A DNA stretch of 39,811 nucleotides, from assembly GCA_030739585.1 (NCBI GenBank), contig JASLYX010000003.1:1-39811 (forward strand). The letters run 5' to 3'. The stretch comes from Candidatus Bathyarchaeota archaeon. GTDB lineage: Archaea; Thermoproteota; Bathyarchaeia; TCS64. Numbering within the stretch: position 1 is the first letter of the stretch; every line of letters begins with the position of its first letter. The notes beneath the pieces were generated by a model. It was given only the letters and a program-made list of their open reading frames with translations. It did not search any database and was not told the origin of the DNA. The position numbers were made by a program, and so were the translations under genes. This document shows, piece by piece, positions 7,773 to 17,159 of this stretch.

Positions 7773-9377
7773 TCACCAGCCAACTGCCTGGCCATCGGCC
7801 CGGGAGTCGGAGCCCGCGCATAGAATCCCTGTTTCAGGGTCCCTGAGGATGATCTGACCTCTCCCGAAAGATACACGGGTGTACCCAGAGGCGGGGACCA
7901 CCTTGTGGCCCAAACTTGTGAGGGCGGCTATGGTCTCCGGGGCAATCCCCTCTTCGAGGAGGATGTTGCCCCCGCTGGTGCCGTCAACGATATTGAAGCG
8001 AGGGGCATCGAGGGCCTCTTGGGGGTTCATTCCGTAGTCCACCATATTCACCACAACCTGAACGTGACCCTGGGGCTGCATAAAGCCCCCCATTACTCCA
8101 AAAGGACCGTGAAGAAGCCCGTCCCTGAGCATCATACCAGGGATGATCGTATGGTATGGACGTTTTTCGGGCTCCAATCTGTTGGGATGGCCCTTCTCTA
8201 AGGTGAAATTGGCTCCTCGGTTCTGGAGGGTAAACCCACAGCCCTTGGGTATAAGGCCCGTCCCGAAGCCCATATAGTTGCTGTTGATGAAGCTGCACGC
8301 GTTCCCTTCACCGTCCACTGTGCAGAAATAGACAGTGTCCGATCCTGCAAAGGGGCTCCCCCTCCCAACGGTCACTAAGGCTGCGGCGGAGTTTATGAGC
8401 CTCCGGCGCTCCGCTGCGTAGCCCTTGGAGATGAGTTCATCTATCGGGACGTGAACGATGTCAGGATCAGCAATGTACCATCTGGCGTCGGCGAAGGCGA
8501 TCCGCATCGCCTCTATGAGAGTATGGAGGTGACTGACGCTGGAGTGCTTTATTCCCTCCAAGCTATACCCCTCAAGGATGTTTAGGGCTATCAATGCGGT
8601 GATCCCCTGGCCGTTGGGGGGGATCTCTACCACTTCGGTGCCTTTGTAGTCAACGCTAATGGGATCGGGGAATGTACTTTTGTGGTATTTGAGGTCTTCC
8701 GTTGTCATGACTCCACACTTAGAGTCTAGGAGCTCTACGATCGCCTCGGCGATCCGGCCCTCATAGAAGCCCTGCTTCCCATGATCGGCGAGAGTGCGGA
8801 AGGTCTGGGCAAGGGTTGGGTTCCTCATGAGCTCTCCTGTTCGGGGGGCCCGGCCGTCAATTAGCATCTCCTCGGAGTGAGGACCCGACTTGAGGCTCGA
8901 TACTCCAAGGGCCCACGCCCTGGCTGTGAGAGGGGCAACGGGGAATCCGTCCTCCGCGAGTCTGATGGCCGGCTCCAACACTTTGCCGAGTTCCATGGTG
9001 CCGAAGCATTCTAGGGTGTCGACCCAGCCTGCTGCGGCCCCAGGAACGGTGACAGTATAGACCCCATTCCGAGGCATCGTGTCATATCCCAAGTTGTATA
9101 GAAGATCTGGCGTGAGGGCTGCAGGGGATCTACCGCTGCCGTTGAGACCCAGCACCCGCCCTTTCTCGGCGTGGTAATAAAGACAGAAACAGTCCCCTCC
9201 GATACCCGTAGAGGAGGGCTCGGTGACGTTGAGGGCCGCTGCGGTGGCGACAGCAGCGTCCGCAGCATTGCCACCGACCTGGAGGATATGCAGGCCCGCC
9301 GCAGAAGCGAGGGGCTGGCTTGAGGCTACCATACCATGGGTGGTGTAGACGGGGCTGCGCCTTGAGTCAAACTTCAT
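7773..9377 (-). CDS. ggt: Gamma-glutamyltransferase family (Ntn hydrolase)
   Basis: This 534-residue member of the GGT family is made as a precursor that cleaves itself before a threonine nucleophile. Here that residue is T348 in GSDTVYFCTVDGEGNA, the form seen in YwrD-like GGTs rather than the DTTHF form of classical enzymes. Residues 35-62 (GGNAADAAVATAAALNV and TGIGGD) and the C-terminal GGFMQPQGH and LEEGIAPETI segments are family hallmarks. No signal peptide is visible (MKFDSRRSPVYTTHGMVASS), so it is probably cytosolic. It may hydrolyse gamma-glutamyl amides or act as an acylase; glutathione as substrate is unlikely in an archaeon. It stands alone, with relic sequence on its downstream side. 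Confidence 0.9.
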   Translation of the reverse strand: MKFDSRRSPVYTTHGMVASSQPLASAAGLHILQVGGNAADAAVATAAALNVTEPSSTGIGGDCFCLYYHAEKGRVLGLNGSGRSPAALTPDLLYNLGYDTMPRNGVYTVTVPGAAAGWVDTLECFGTMELGKVLEPAIRLAEDGFPVAPLTARAWALGVSSLKSGPHSEEMLIDGRAPRTGELMRNPTLAQTFRTLADHGKQGFYEGRIAEAIVELLDSKCGVMTTEDLKYHKSTFPDPISVDYKGTEVVEIPPNGQGITALIALNILEGYSLEGIKHSSVSHLHTLIEAMRIAFADARWYIADPDIVHVPIDELISKGYAAERRRLINSAAALVTVGRGSPFAGSDTVYFCTVDGEGNACSFINSNYMGFGTGLIPKGCGFTLQNRGANFTLEKGHPNRLEPEKRPYHTIIPGMMLRDGLLHGPFGVMGGFMQPQGHVQVVVNMVDYGMNPQEALDAPRFNIVDGTSGGNILLEEGIAPETIAALTSLGHKVVPASGYTRVSFGRGQIILRDPETGILCAGSDSRADGQAVGW

Positions 9378-9779
9378 AGAGGGGGGGACGTTCTTTGGGT
9401 GTGATAAGCTTGGTGGTTATGAGGAGTGGATAGAAGGGGAGGTTCCGGGAGATTAGAGGCGAGGCTATATATGATCCCTGTGACGTGGGGGGAGAGCCCA
9501 AAGCTTGTCCCGAACGCCTAGAGCCCCTCCCACGGTGGGCCCCCATCTGCACCACGGAAAAGGAAATTCCCTCCACGTTGAAGACCACCTACAGGACACC
9601 CGCCGCCATAATGGAGGCCACGATGGATTTGTACGTTAAGAAATCTATGGAACACAACTCTAGGTTATGGATTGGAGAAGGATTAAGGCATAATATTACT
9701 TTTTATGGACTAACCCGGCACAACAATCATTAAAGGGGAAGGGGAAACCGACAGAAAGAAGTTCTGAGGGTTGCATGAC
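9378..9779. other. Intergenic region with a possible coding relic (+)
   Basis: On the plus strand a frame from about 9455 to 9733 has GC-rich third positions like the local genes. It reads IYDPCDVGGEPKACPERLEP, then TPAAIMEATMDLYVKK. It lacks a credible start with ribosome-binding site and I do not recognise it. It may be the degraded end of a lost gene. The last 20 bases supply the Shine-Dalgarno GAGGG (9766-9770) of the MFS gene that follows. Confidence 0.3.
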
Positions 9780-11045
9780 ATGACAAGTAAATCCTATTTT
9801 CGCATCACAAAGGATGTTTTCTCTAACAGGAATATCCTCACCATCGCCCTAACCACCTCGGCGTTTACCCTCATGGAGCAGGGCTGGCGCCCCTTCTGGA
9901 ACCTCTATCTCAAGACTGAGCTAAACGCATCCATCCCCGCTCTAGGCCTGCTTGCAATGATCCAGTCCTCGGAGCGCCTCCTGTTCCAGCTCCCCGGGGG
10001 GCTCCTAGCCGATAGATTCGGCCGCCGGAAGATCATAGTTTACGGCACCGCGCTGCGGATCATCCCCCCTCTAATATTCATTCTAGCCGCTGACTGGCGC
10101 CACATTATTCCTGGGCTCCTAATAAATGGGGCCGCGAGCATCTACATGCCAGCGTATAACGCCATTATTGCTGACAGTCTCCCCGAGATGCAGCGGGGCG
10201 CTGGCTTCGGGGCGTTCCGGATGATCATCTCAATCCCCAGAATCGTCTCCCCCATCATCGGTGGAGTGGTTATGGATGCCCTAGGTTATAGGAAAGGAGT
10301 CAGAGTATTCCTTTTCCTTACAGTCATTGTCTCTATCATTGTGACAGTGGTAAGGAGTAGGGTCATTACCGAGACCTTGGTGGACGACAAACCTAAGATC
10401 ACTAAGGAGGAAAAGCGGGGCATGCGTGCGTCACTCGCCGAGAAATTCAATCTTCCTAGATCCATGTGGATTATGGTGGTGGTCGCCGTAATGGGGAGCT
10501 TCGGGGTTCGAATGGTTCGGGAGTTCCTCCCCATCTATGCAGTTGAGGTCGTGGGGATCACAAACACCCAGCTCGGCCTTGTCCAAACAACTGTGGGACT
10601 TATCACTGCGGCCATGGCACTCCCAGGGGGAATGTTCGCCGACCGCTACGGGCGAAAGCCTCTCATCCTCGCATCTAGAATAATAACCCCACTCACGATG
10701 GGCGCGATCACCCTCACATACAACTTCCCCACATATTATCTCGCCCGTTCCCTGAGCAGTGTCGGGGACGCCCTGGGGGGTGGTGCCAACAACTTCGCTG
10801 GGGGGCCCGCCTGGGATGCCCTTGTCACAGACCTCGTGGAAAAGTCAAAACGAGGGACAGTGATGGGCACCATCGGAACCGTCACTGGAATATTCGGTGC
10901 CCCTTCCTCTATAGTAGGGGCATGGCTTTGGCAAACCTATAGTCCCAACCTCCCCTTCCAGCTAAGTATGGTCTTTGGGCTAATAGGCGCTGGGATCTTC
11001 GCCTTGGGAGTCAAGGAGCCAAAAAGAAAGAAGACCTTAGACTGA
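9780..11045 (+). CDS. MFS permease (multidrug-efflux-like)
   Basis: This 421-residue, 12-helix major facilitator has motif A twice, as is typical: GGLLADRFGRRK between helices 2 and 3, and GGMFADRYGRKP between helices 8 and 9. ARSLSSVGDALGGGANN and a lysine-rich C-terminus (KEPKRKK) complete it. The central loop (KPKITKEEKRG) separates the two six-helix halves. The ATG at 9780 is preferred to the in-frame TTG at 9771 because GAGGG sits 9 nt upstream. The family pattern resembles proton-coupled drug or small-molecule efflux pumps. The real substrate is unknown. Codon use (CTC, ATC, CCC) is like the neighbouring acs gene and unlike the MFS gene at 5138. Confidence 0.85.
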   Translation: MTSKSYFRITKDVFSNRNILTIALTTSAFTLMEQGWRPFWNLYLKTELNASIPALGLLAMIQSSERLLFQLPGGLLADRFGRRKIIVYGTALRIIPPLIFILAADWRHIIPGLLINGAASIYMPAYNAIIADSLPEMQRGAGFGAFRMIISIPRIVSPIIGGVVMDALGYRKGVRVFLFLTVIVSIIVTVVRSRVITETLVDDKPKITKEEKRGMRASLAEKFNLPRSMWIMVVVAVMGSFGVRMVREFLPIYAVEVVGITNTQLGLVQTTVGLITAAMALPGGMFADRYGRKPLILASRIITPLTMGAITLTYNFPTYYLARSLSSVGDALGGGANNFAGGPAWDALVTDLVEKSKRGTVMGTIGTVTGIFGAPSSIVGAWLWQTYSPNLPFQLSMVFGLIGAGIFALGVKEPKRKKTLD

Positions 11046-11398
11046 CGGATGACACCAAGTTCAGACACTCGCGTGTACAAACATCATATGTGGATTAATA
11101 TCAACCTGTATCAGATTTCCTGCGCGCGATATAAACGGAAAAAGAACGGTCCCTATTTACCCAATAAAAAAACAGGAGATCCACCGATAATAATGAAACG
11201 AAGAAGGAACAAGGGCCTCCTTTTATCTCGGCGTATACAAGATTCAAACAGAGCATAGATAAGTGGTTTTATCGCACATCCTGATCTTCTTTAAACATTC
11301 AGGGAAAGACTCGCTTGGTTAATCAATCGTAGAAATTGGAAAAAAGGAGAAATTCTAAAAGTTATATTTAACTTGCTGCTAATTAGACTTGGCCTTTC
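11046..11398. other. Intergenic region upstream of acs
   Basis: The stretch is AT-rich and open on the plus strand for 69 codons (11049-11258), but that frame has a biased, unstructured K/R/N composition and no similarity I can see. The supported content is the acs promoter at its right end. Confidence 0.4.
11356..11373 (+). promoter_or_regulatory. TATA box of acetyl-CoA synthetase gene
   Basis: CTAAAAGTTATATTTAAC holds a good archaeal BRE/TATA pair, with the TATA centred near 11366. Transcription would start near 11392, only a few bases before the ATG at 11399. No Shine-Dalgarno is visible, so the mRNA is probably leaderless or nearly so. Confidence 0.6.
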
Positions 11399-13366
11399 AT
11401 GAGCGAAGATACTCTTGCAGCGCTCCCCGTGGATGAAAAGTTTGAACCTAACCAAAAGCTGAGGGAGACCTGGAAAGCCTCCATAGCGGACCCCGATGCA
11501 TTCTGGGCCGAGGAGGCTAAGCAGCTCGACTGGTTCAAGAGTTGGAACAGAGTCCTAGAGTGGGAGGATAGGCATGCCCGCTGGTTCAACGGTGGAAAAC
11601 TAAATGCAAGCTACAACTGTTTAGACCGTCATGTAGCCACGGCGAAAAAGAACAAGGTCGCCTACATTTGGGAAGGTGAGCCCGGAGACAAGAGAGTGAT
11701 TACCTACGGTGAGTTATACCGGGAGGTCAATAAATTCGCCTCTGCCCTAAAGGAGCTGGGAGTGAAGGAGGGTACTTTCGTCGCGATGTACATGCCCATG
11801 ATCCCAGAGCTCCCCGTTGCAATGCTAGCGTGCGCCCGCCTAGGAGCCCCATTCACTCAAGTCTACTCCGGCTTCAGCGTCAAAGCATTATCAGAGAGAA
11901 TTCGGAGCACCGAGGCGGAGATCATTATAACTGCTGACGGAGTTTTTAGGCGAAATAAGGTCATCGACCTAAAGGGGGTCGTAGATAAGTCCGCAGACCA
12001 GTGCCCTAGCGTCAGGAAAGTTATCACTGTGGAGAGGACTAAACACGGCGTGGAGATAAAGCCTGACAGGGATATCTGGTACCACGATGCTATAGCAGAG
12101 GCAAAGGAGAAATACGTCGAACCTGTGCCAGTGAACTCGTCCCATATCCTATATGTCCTATACACATCGGGAACCACCGCGAAACCCAAAGGAGTCCAGG
12201 TCTGCACCGGCGGATATCTCACATATACGGCCTCCACATTGAAATGGGCATTCGACGTGAAAGATGAGGACGTTTGGTGGTGCTTCGCCGACGTAGGATG
12301 GGTTACTGGCCACAGCTATATCGTATTTGCCCCCTTGGTCTTGGGCCTCACCAGCGTGATGTATGAGGGGGCCCCTGACACCCCTGACCCCGGGAGGACG
12401 TGGAGGATGATCGAGAGTTACGAAGTCAACAAGTTCTATACATCCCCCACACTATTAAGGCTCCTAATGAAGTTTGGGGACGAGATCCCCGCAAAATCTG
12501 ACCTTAGCAGCCTAGAGATCCTGGGCACAGTCGGGGAACCTATTAACCCAGAGGTCTGGAGATGGTATTACAGAGTCATTGGAAAGAAGCGTTGCCCTAT
12601 CATTGACACCTGGTGGCAGACTGAGACCGGGGGATTCATGATCGCCCCTGCCCCCGGCATCCAGCTCTTGCCCCTGAAGGCGGGCTCAGCCACATTCCCT
12701 ATGCCTGGAATAGACCCCATAGTGGTCAACGAGGACGGGGACCCTGTGCCTGCGGGGGAAAAAGGTTACATGGTCATCAGGAAGCCTTGGCCTGGCATGC
12801 TCATGACTCTATACAAAGACGACCAAAGATATCTAGACTATTACTGGAACAGATACCCTAACGCCAACGGGGACCGCTTCTACACCGGAGACTACGCCGT
12901 CCAAGACAAGGACGGCTACTACTGGCTCTTAGGCAGAAGCGACGATGTCCTTAAGGTTGCAGGGCACAGGCTGGGAACCATCGAGCTCGAGGACGCCCTA
13001 GTTAGCCACCCAGCTGTCGCGGAAGCCTCCGTCGTGGGCATAAAGGACCCAATAAAAATGGAGGTGCCCATCGGCCTCGTGATCCTCAGAGTGGGGAAAA
13101 AGCCCAGCCCTAAGCTCGCCCAAGAGCTGAGGCTCCATGTGAGAAAGGTGATCGGTCCCCTAGCAACTCCAGCAGCTATCTACTTTGTAAGGAGTATGCC
13201 AAAGACCCGGAGCGGGAAGATCATGCGGCGGGTCATCAAGGCCATAGTTGAGGGGGAAGCCGTGGGAGACACGTCAACCTTGGAGGACCAGGCCGCAGTG
13301 GAAGAGGTCAGAAGAGTCGTTGAAAGCAGCAGGGCTGACTCAGGGTTAGGTAACGCCGTTTCCTAG
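11399..13366 (+). CDS. acs: Acetyl-CoA synthetase, AMP-forming
   Basis: This 655-residue adenylate-forming enzyme makes acetyl-CoA from acetate, ATP and CoA through acetyl-AMP. The P-loop-like YTSGTTAKPKGV is at residues 255-266, the acyl-pocket region DVGWVTGHSYIVFAPL at 298-313, and the WWQTETGG adenylate motif at 405-412. GRSDDVLKVAGHRLG (512-526) is the hinge, and the catalytic lysine is K607 in KTRSGKIMRR; this lysine is the usual site of regulatory acetylation. The N-terminal segment with FWAEEAKQLDWFKSWNRVLEW is the ACS N-domain. The length is typical. It is monocistronic with its own TATA box. A propionate-preferring enzyme is possible, but the pocket looks ACS-like. Confidence 0.93.
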   Translation: MSEDTLAALPVDEKFEPNQKLRETWKASIADPDAFWAEEAKQLDWFKSWNRVLEWEDRHARWFNGGKLNASYNCLDRHVATAKKNKVAYIWEGEPGDKRVITYGELYREVNKFASALKELGVKEGTFVAMYMPMIPELPVAMLACARLGAPFTQVYSGFSVKALSERIRSTEAEIIITADGVFRRNKVIDLKGVVDKSADQCPSVRKVITVERTKHGVEIKPDRDIWYHDAIAEAKEKYVEPVPVNSSHILYVLYTSGTTAKPKGVQVCTGGYLTYTASTLKWAFDVKDEDVWWCFADVGWVTGHSYIVFAPLVLGLTSVMYEGAPDTPDPGRTWRMIESYEVNKFYTSPTLLRLLMKFGDEIPAKSDLSSLEILGTVGEPINPEVWRWYYRVIGKKRCPIIDTWWQTETGGFMIAPAPGIQLLPLKAGSATFPMPGIDPIVVNEDGDPVPAGEKGYMVIRKPWPGMLMTLYKDDQRYLDYYWNRYPNANGDRFYTGDYAVQDKDGYYWLLGRSDDVLKVAGHRLGTIELEDALVSHPAVAEASVVGIKDPIKMEVPIGLVILRVGKKPSPKLAQELRLHVRKVIGPLATPAAIYFVRSMPKTRSGKIMRRVIKAIVEGEAVGDTSTLEDQAAVEEVRRVVESSRADSGLGNAVS

Positions 13367-13844
13367 ACCCATTTCCATTAAAAAATAGTAACTAATGCAT
13401 CGTACGACTCAGTGGCCGCTAGGTTAGTGAGGATTGGTGTAAACATCTGCGCAATATCAGAGATTTTGCTTTGGATGATAGACCATGAACATAGGATGCT
13501 TAGTACATAAGGTCTTTTTCCTGGAAAACTGGCACTAGGGAATGATGCCAAGAATCATTGTCAGCTAGTTGATTGACCCAAGGATAGAACCGCAAGGCCA
13601 TGATCCCCTGGGAACGTGTATCTTCTAGATCAGAGGGGTGTATGATTAACAACTTATTCAAACGCAGGATCCCAGTCTATCATCTCGACCTCAATCCCAC
13701 ATGCTTTTAGAATATCTACAGATAGCATTGTAGAGTAATAAAAGAGTTGCAAGGTGTGTAAAGTACCTGTTTAATCTAAATGTTATTTGCAACAATCACA
13801 TATGGAAATAGATTTAAATGATGCTTGAGTTTCGAGGTTAATCA
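13367..13844. other. Intergenic region with possible C-terminal relic (-)
   Basis: No complete gene is seen. On the minus strand a short frame ends at 13654 and reads MLSVDILKACGIEVEMIDWD, then PAFE and a stop (13728-13654). It looks like the natural C-terminus of a globular protein, with an upstream stop in frame about 14 codons before the Met. It may be a remnant; I cannot name the family. Confidence 0.25.
13811..13820 (+). promoter_or_regulatory. TATA box of small membrane protein gene
   Basis: GATTTAAATG is centred about 29 bp before the ATG at 13845. No Shine-Dalgarno is present, so a leaderless transcript is likely. Confidence 0.45.
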
Positions 13845-14042
13845 ATGGATCAGAAAAAAAAATATAGGGTATTCTGGCTGGTCTGGGGCCTCGGCATTAG
13901 CGCCCTCACGCTGGCCCTTATTAGGAATTACATGGTAATCAAAACCCTTGACCCCCTCTGGATAATGGCGATTGCCCATAGTTATGCCTCCACCGCTATC
14001 ATAGCGGGGATCATCAAAAAGAGTGAGAAGATTCCGGCCTAG
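13845..14042 (+). CDS. Small two-helix membrane protein, unknown function
   Basis: This 65-residue protein has a basic N-terminus (MDQKKKYR). A first transmembrane helix (about 9-27, VFWLVWGLGISALTLAL) is followed by a short loop RNYMVIKTLDP. A second helix (about 38-56) leads to a basic tail (KKSEK). The N-terminal charge, clean helix pattern and a TATA box 29 bp upstream argue that it is real. I do not recognise the family. It is isolated, flanked by long gaps, so context gives no function. Confidence 0.55.
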   Translation: MDQKKKYRVFWLVWGLGISALTLALIRNYMVIKTLDPLWIMAIAHSYASTAIIAGIIKKSEKIPA

Positions 14043-14668
14043 AGAACGGACCATGATTATTATCCACTATCAAATTTCATGTCTCACTTGAAAAGAGTAA
14101 AAGACAGCTAAACATTTTTCTCCTCTTAAAGATAAACCAATTAGAAACAGTGGCCTATATCAAGTTCCTCCTAATCCTGCTCATCATAAGCTGTTCACAC
14201 CCCGTACGGGCAGAGAAACTTCGTTAAATATCCTACTTGGAGGACTCAGGTGATAGTCTACGGCTCGTTGGAAACGGGAAAGAAGGGAGAGACCTATATT
14301 GAATCCGCCACGGAGATTGACGCCTACCAGAGCATAATGCCAGCCACCTAAGGAGGGCGGGTCAGTCCTGGATCGCGTACATAATCAATGCGACTAGCCC
14401 CTCAAAATCCACATAATTTCAAATATTTAAAGAACTTAAAATTCATGGATAAACGCCGAGCTCAGAAGAATTCTAAGTAACTATTTCGTCACTTTATGAA
14501 CGTCAAGTCATGACGTGAACATGCACACTAATGCATACATCTAGGAAAGTAATGAGAATAACACACACGCTGGTTTGATCACTATATCTGAATCAACGCT
14601 ATGCGCAGCGTACATGGTGATGACCTATATCTTTAATTGCGAGCGGTGTCGAAAAAGAGAAGAAGAAA
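14043..14668. other. Long intergenic region
   Basis: Besides the frameshifted secreted-protein remnant, I see no gene. The stretch 14400-14660 is AT-rich with many stops in all frames. A short inverted repeat ACGTCA-AGTCA-TGACGT lies at 14500-14516; its significance is unknown. Confidence 0.4.
14150..14349 (+). pseudogene. Frameshifted remnant of a small secreted protein
   Basis: A GTG at 14150 opens a typical signal peptide (AYIKFLLILLIISCSHPVRA) that ends at a TAA at 14225. One frame over, from 14229, the sequence continues as YPTWRTQVIVYGSLETGKKG, then ETYIESATEIDAYQ, and stops near 14349. That second part resembles a short OB-fold-like beta segment. Joining the two with a single frameshift gives a coherent exported protein of about 66 residues. 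This suggests a recently broken gene or a sequencing error. The OB-fold idea rests on pattern only. Confidence 0.4.
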
Positions 14669-16618
14669 CTAGAGGTATTTTTTAAACCAGCGGATTATAT
14701 GGTTGAGCCGTTCCTCCTTGTGCTTCGGCTTGTGTATGCCGTGACTCTCCCCCGGGAAAATGACCATCTCGCTGGGGATGCCGAGGACCTTGAGAGCCGT
14801 GAACCACTGCCAAGCTTGGTCTAGGGTGCATCTGTAGTCCAACTCGCTGTGGATGATTAGCGTCGGCGTCTTCACCGAAGCCACATACCTTATAGGCGAC
14901 ATGGAAAGGTATTTTTCCTCATCGGCCCAGGGCACTCCCTCCATATCGTACTTTCCGTGAGTCCATCCGATGTCACTGGTGCCAAAGTGGCTGTACCTGT
15001 TACATGTACTCGCCTGGGGTATGGCCGCCTTGAATCGATTGTCGTGTGATATGATCCAGTTGGTCAAGAAACCACCCATGCTGCTGCCCATGACACCCAA
15101 CCTCTGGGGGTCGATGAAACTATAGTGCTCTAGCACGTGATCAACGGCATCCATAAGGTCTGCGTACTCCTGCTTACCGTAGTGGCCTGAAACCTCCCCT
15201 TGGAACTCCTCGTTATAACCACCGTTCCCCCACTGGTTGACGTACATAACGACCCAGCCCTGGGCTGCCAGCACCTGAAACTGATGCATGAAGCCGTAAC
15301 CGAAGCACCCTGCAGAGCCTCCTCTGATGCAGAGCACCAAGGGGTACTTGTCATCCACCTTGAGGCCCTGCGGCCTCATCAGCCAGCCCTCTACAGTGTG
15401 GCCTCCAGAGGACTTGAACTCAAACCTCTCGTGGCCGCAAATCTCGGTTTCCTTTACGTATCTACTATTGAAATCAGTGATCCGCCGCAGCTTGTCCTCC
15501 TCCTTTACCCAAAGCTCTGTAGGAGACATAGTGGAAACAGCATTGTAGGTGATAACGTCGTTTCCTGAAATGCTCCAGGCCTCAACGCTGTGGTCGATAC
15601 CGCCTAGGACGACCTCGACCTCCCCGCCTCTGCTAGGCACCCTGTAGAGGCGGACCGCGCCGCCATACGTCGAGTTGAAGTATATAGCCTCGGCGTTCGC
15701 AGACCACTGAGGGTTGGGATTAGGCGAGCGGACCCTGATGTCACAGCTCAATTTGTACCCGATATCCTGATCGAAGCTCCGGGTGAGGTTCCTGGATTCC
15801 CCGCCCTCTGTGGGGATAAGCCAGATGTCTTGGTTGCTCCACAGCCGCCGCCTGTAGTCATGACCAATGTAAGCGATGACATTACCCTTGGGGGAGGGCT
15901 TGAGAGAAGTAATGACTCTTTGACCATCCGTCAGCCTTCTTGGCTCACCTCCCCGCACGTTCACGGAGTAGATGTACTGATCTCGGGTCATGTCTGCGTT
16001 TTCTTCAAGATTGCCTATGAAAGCGATGTCTTTGCTGTTATTCAGCCACTCGGCGGCGTTGACATCAAACTCGCCCCTAGTTATCTGCTTGAGTTTTCCA
16101 CCCTCAGCGGAGACGGTGAAAAGGTGATTGCTCCTGCCTTCTAGATAACCGACGCCATTAAACTTGTACTTTATATGTTTAATGACCATAACGTCGCTCT
16201 CCGGCGCCTCATCTCTAAAGGAGGAGGTGAAAAGGATCTGTCTGCCGTCTGGGGACCATCGGGGGGAGGCTGCGCCCCCTTCCACTTCGATTATCGGTCT
16301 CGCTTTGCCGCTCTCTAGGGGTATTACGTGTATATGGGAGGTATTTGTCTCCCTCCCAAGGGGGGTGGAGGTGAAAAGGAGGAGGCTTCCATCAGGAGAC
16401 CAAACAGGGTTCCTGTACTTCCCCACTTCAGATGTGAACTGGACTATCCGCCCTGTCTTGAGATCTGCCGTCCAAAGGCTGCTCATATAGTCGTTCTTCT
16501 CATAGTCCATAGTAGTGTGAACGAAGGCTATCCGCTCTCCATTAGGAGAGACCTGAGGATCAGACACGAAGCGCAGATTCCTTAGATCTACGACCCCTAC
16601 GTTCCTCTTCCTCATCAT
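14669..16618 (-). CDS. S9 family peptidase (acylaminoacyl/dipeptidyl peptidase-like)
   Basis: This 649-residue serine peptidase of the prolyl-oligopeptidase family removes short N-terminal peptides or acylated residues. The N-terminal half (about 1-375) is a beta-propeller of WD40-like PD40 repeats, seen as recurring [SP]xWSPDGxxILF phrases. The C-terminal half is an alpha/beta hydrolase with catalytic Ser 513 (GSSMGG), Asp 594 (SELDYR) and His 626 (GESHG). There is no signal peptide, so it is cytosolic and probably recycles oligopeptides. The ATG at 16618 is chosen; an ATG at 16615 and a GTG at 16627 are alternatives. It stands alone between long gaps. Confidence 0.92.
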   Translation of the reverse strand: MMRKRNVGVVDLRNLRFVSDPQVSPNGERIAFVHTTMDYEKNDYMSSLWTADLKTGRIVQFTSEVGKYRNPVWSPDGSLLLFTSTPLGRETNTSHIHVIPLESGKARPIIEVEGGAASPRWSPDGRQILFTSSFRDEAPESDVMVIKHIKYKFNGVGYLEGRSNHLFTVSAEGGKLKQITRGEFDVNAAEWLNNSKDIAFIGNLEENADMTRDQYIYSVNVRGGEPRRLTDGQRVITSLKPSPKGNVIAYIGHDYRRRLWSNQDIWLIPTEGGESRNLTRSFDQDIGYKLSCDIRVRSPNPNPQWSANAEAIYFNSTYGGAVRLYRVPSRGGEVEVVLGGIDHSVEAWSISGNDVITYNAVSTMSPTELWVKEEDKLRRITDFNSRYVKETEICGHERFEFKSSGGHTVEGWLMRPQGLKVDDKYPLVLCIRGGSAGCFGYGFMHQFQVLAAQGWVVMYVNQWGNGGYNEEFQGEVSGHYGKQEYADLMDAVDHVLEHYSFIDPQRLGVMGSSMGGFLTNWIISHDNRFKAAIPQASTCNRYSHFGTSDIGWTHGKYDMEGVPWADEEKYLSMSPIRYVASVKTPTLIIHSELDYRCTLDQAWQWFTALKVLGIPSEMVIFPGESHGIHKPKHKEERLNHIIRWFKKYL

Positions 16619-16627
16619 AAAAACCAC

Positions 16628-17159
16628 TTATAACCCTAATTCGTAATCAATAAAAAGGATTAGTTGTAGCTTACCAACAAACAAACACATATTCTCCCAC
16701 CAATACTGCTCTATGAAAAAGAGTTGAGAGAACGTCATAACAGTTGATGATTCGTCTTATGACACTGAAAAAGGGCTGCTCTTATAGGGGATTGGTGTTC
16801 TAGCAAGTGAGAGCGGATTTATTGCCGATTTGCAGGTTTAATATTGAGGTTTCGAAGGTTCCAAGGGTACCGAAAGAAAAGGGGTAGAGAACATACAAAT
16901 GAGGGTGAAAACTTGGAAAGATGAAACTTCCTGGATTATATGATAATTTGATCCTCTAACTACAGAGTTCCAATGACCTTTGAACCCGGACAAATAATCT
17001 TTTATTTAGAAATGCGCACTAGAAGAAACCCATCCACAGCGCGCAATGCAGGCATACATCCACCTTAGCGAGCATTACAGGAGGTATGGTCACCGGGTAT
17101 CTCAGGAGGTCAAGGTTGTAAAGCTCCAGAACCTAGACGGATTGTCTAAGCCTTAGGTC
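16628..17159. other. Intergenic region with an unassigned short ORF (+)
   Basis: No recognised gene. On the plus strand a short frame with an ATG at 17046 and a stop at 17154-17156 reads MQAYIHLSEHYRRYGHRVSQ, then EVKVVKL. It can be extended upstream to about 17010 without a stop (CALEETHPQRA). It ends 3 bp before the end of the sdhB gene, which is convergent. Such a compact helical, basic sequence could be the relic of a larger gene. The promoter of the S9 peptidase must lie at the left end. Confidence 0.25.

Noticed and set aside
11049-11258. 69-codon plus-strand frame after the MFS gene
   Set aside because: Composition is AT-driven (N, K, I, Y) with no ribosome-binding site or recognisable pattern.
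14500-14516. Inverted repeat ACGTCA-AGTCA-TGACGT
   Set aside because: Short, not near a gene start, and with no second copy that I noticed; too weak for a regulatory call.
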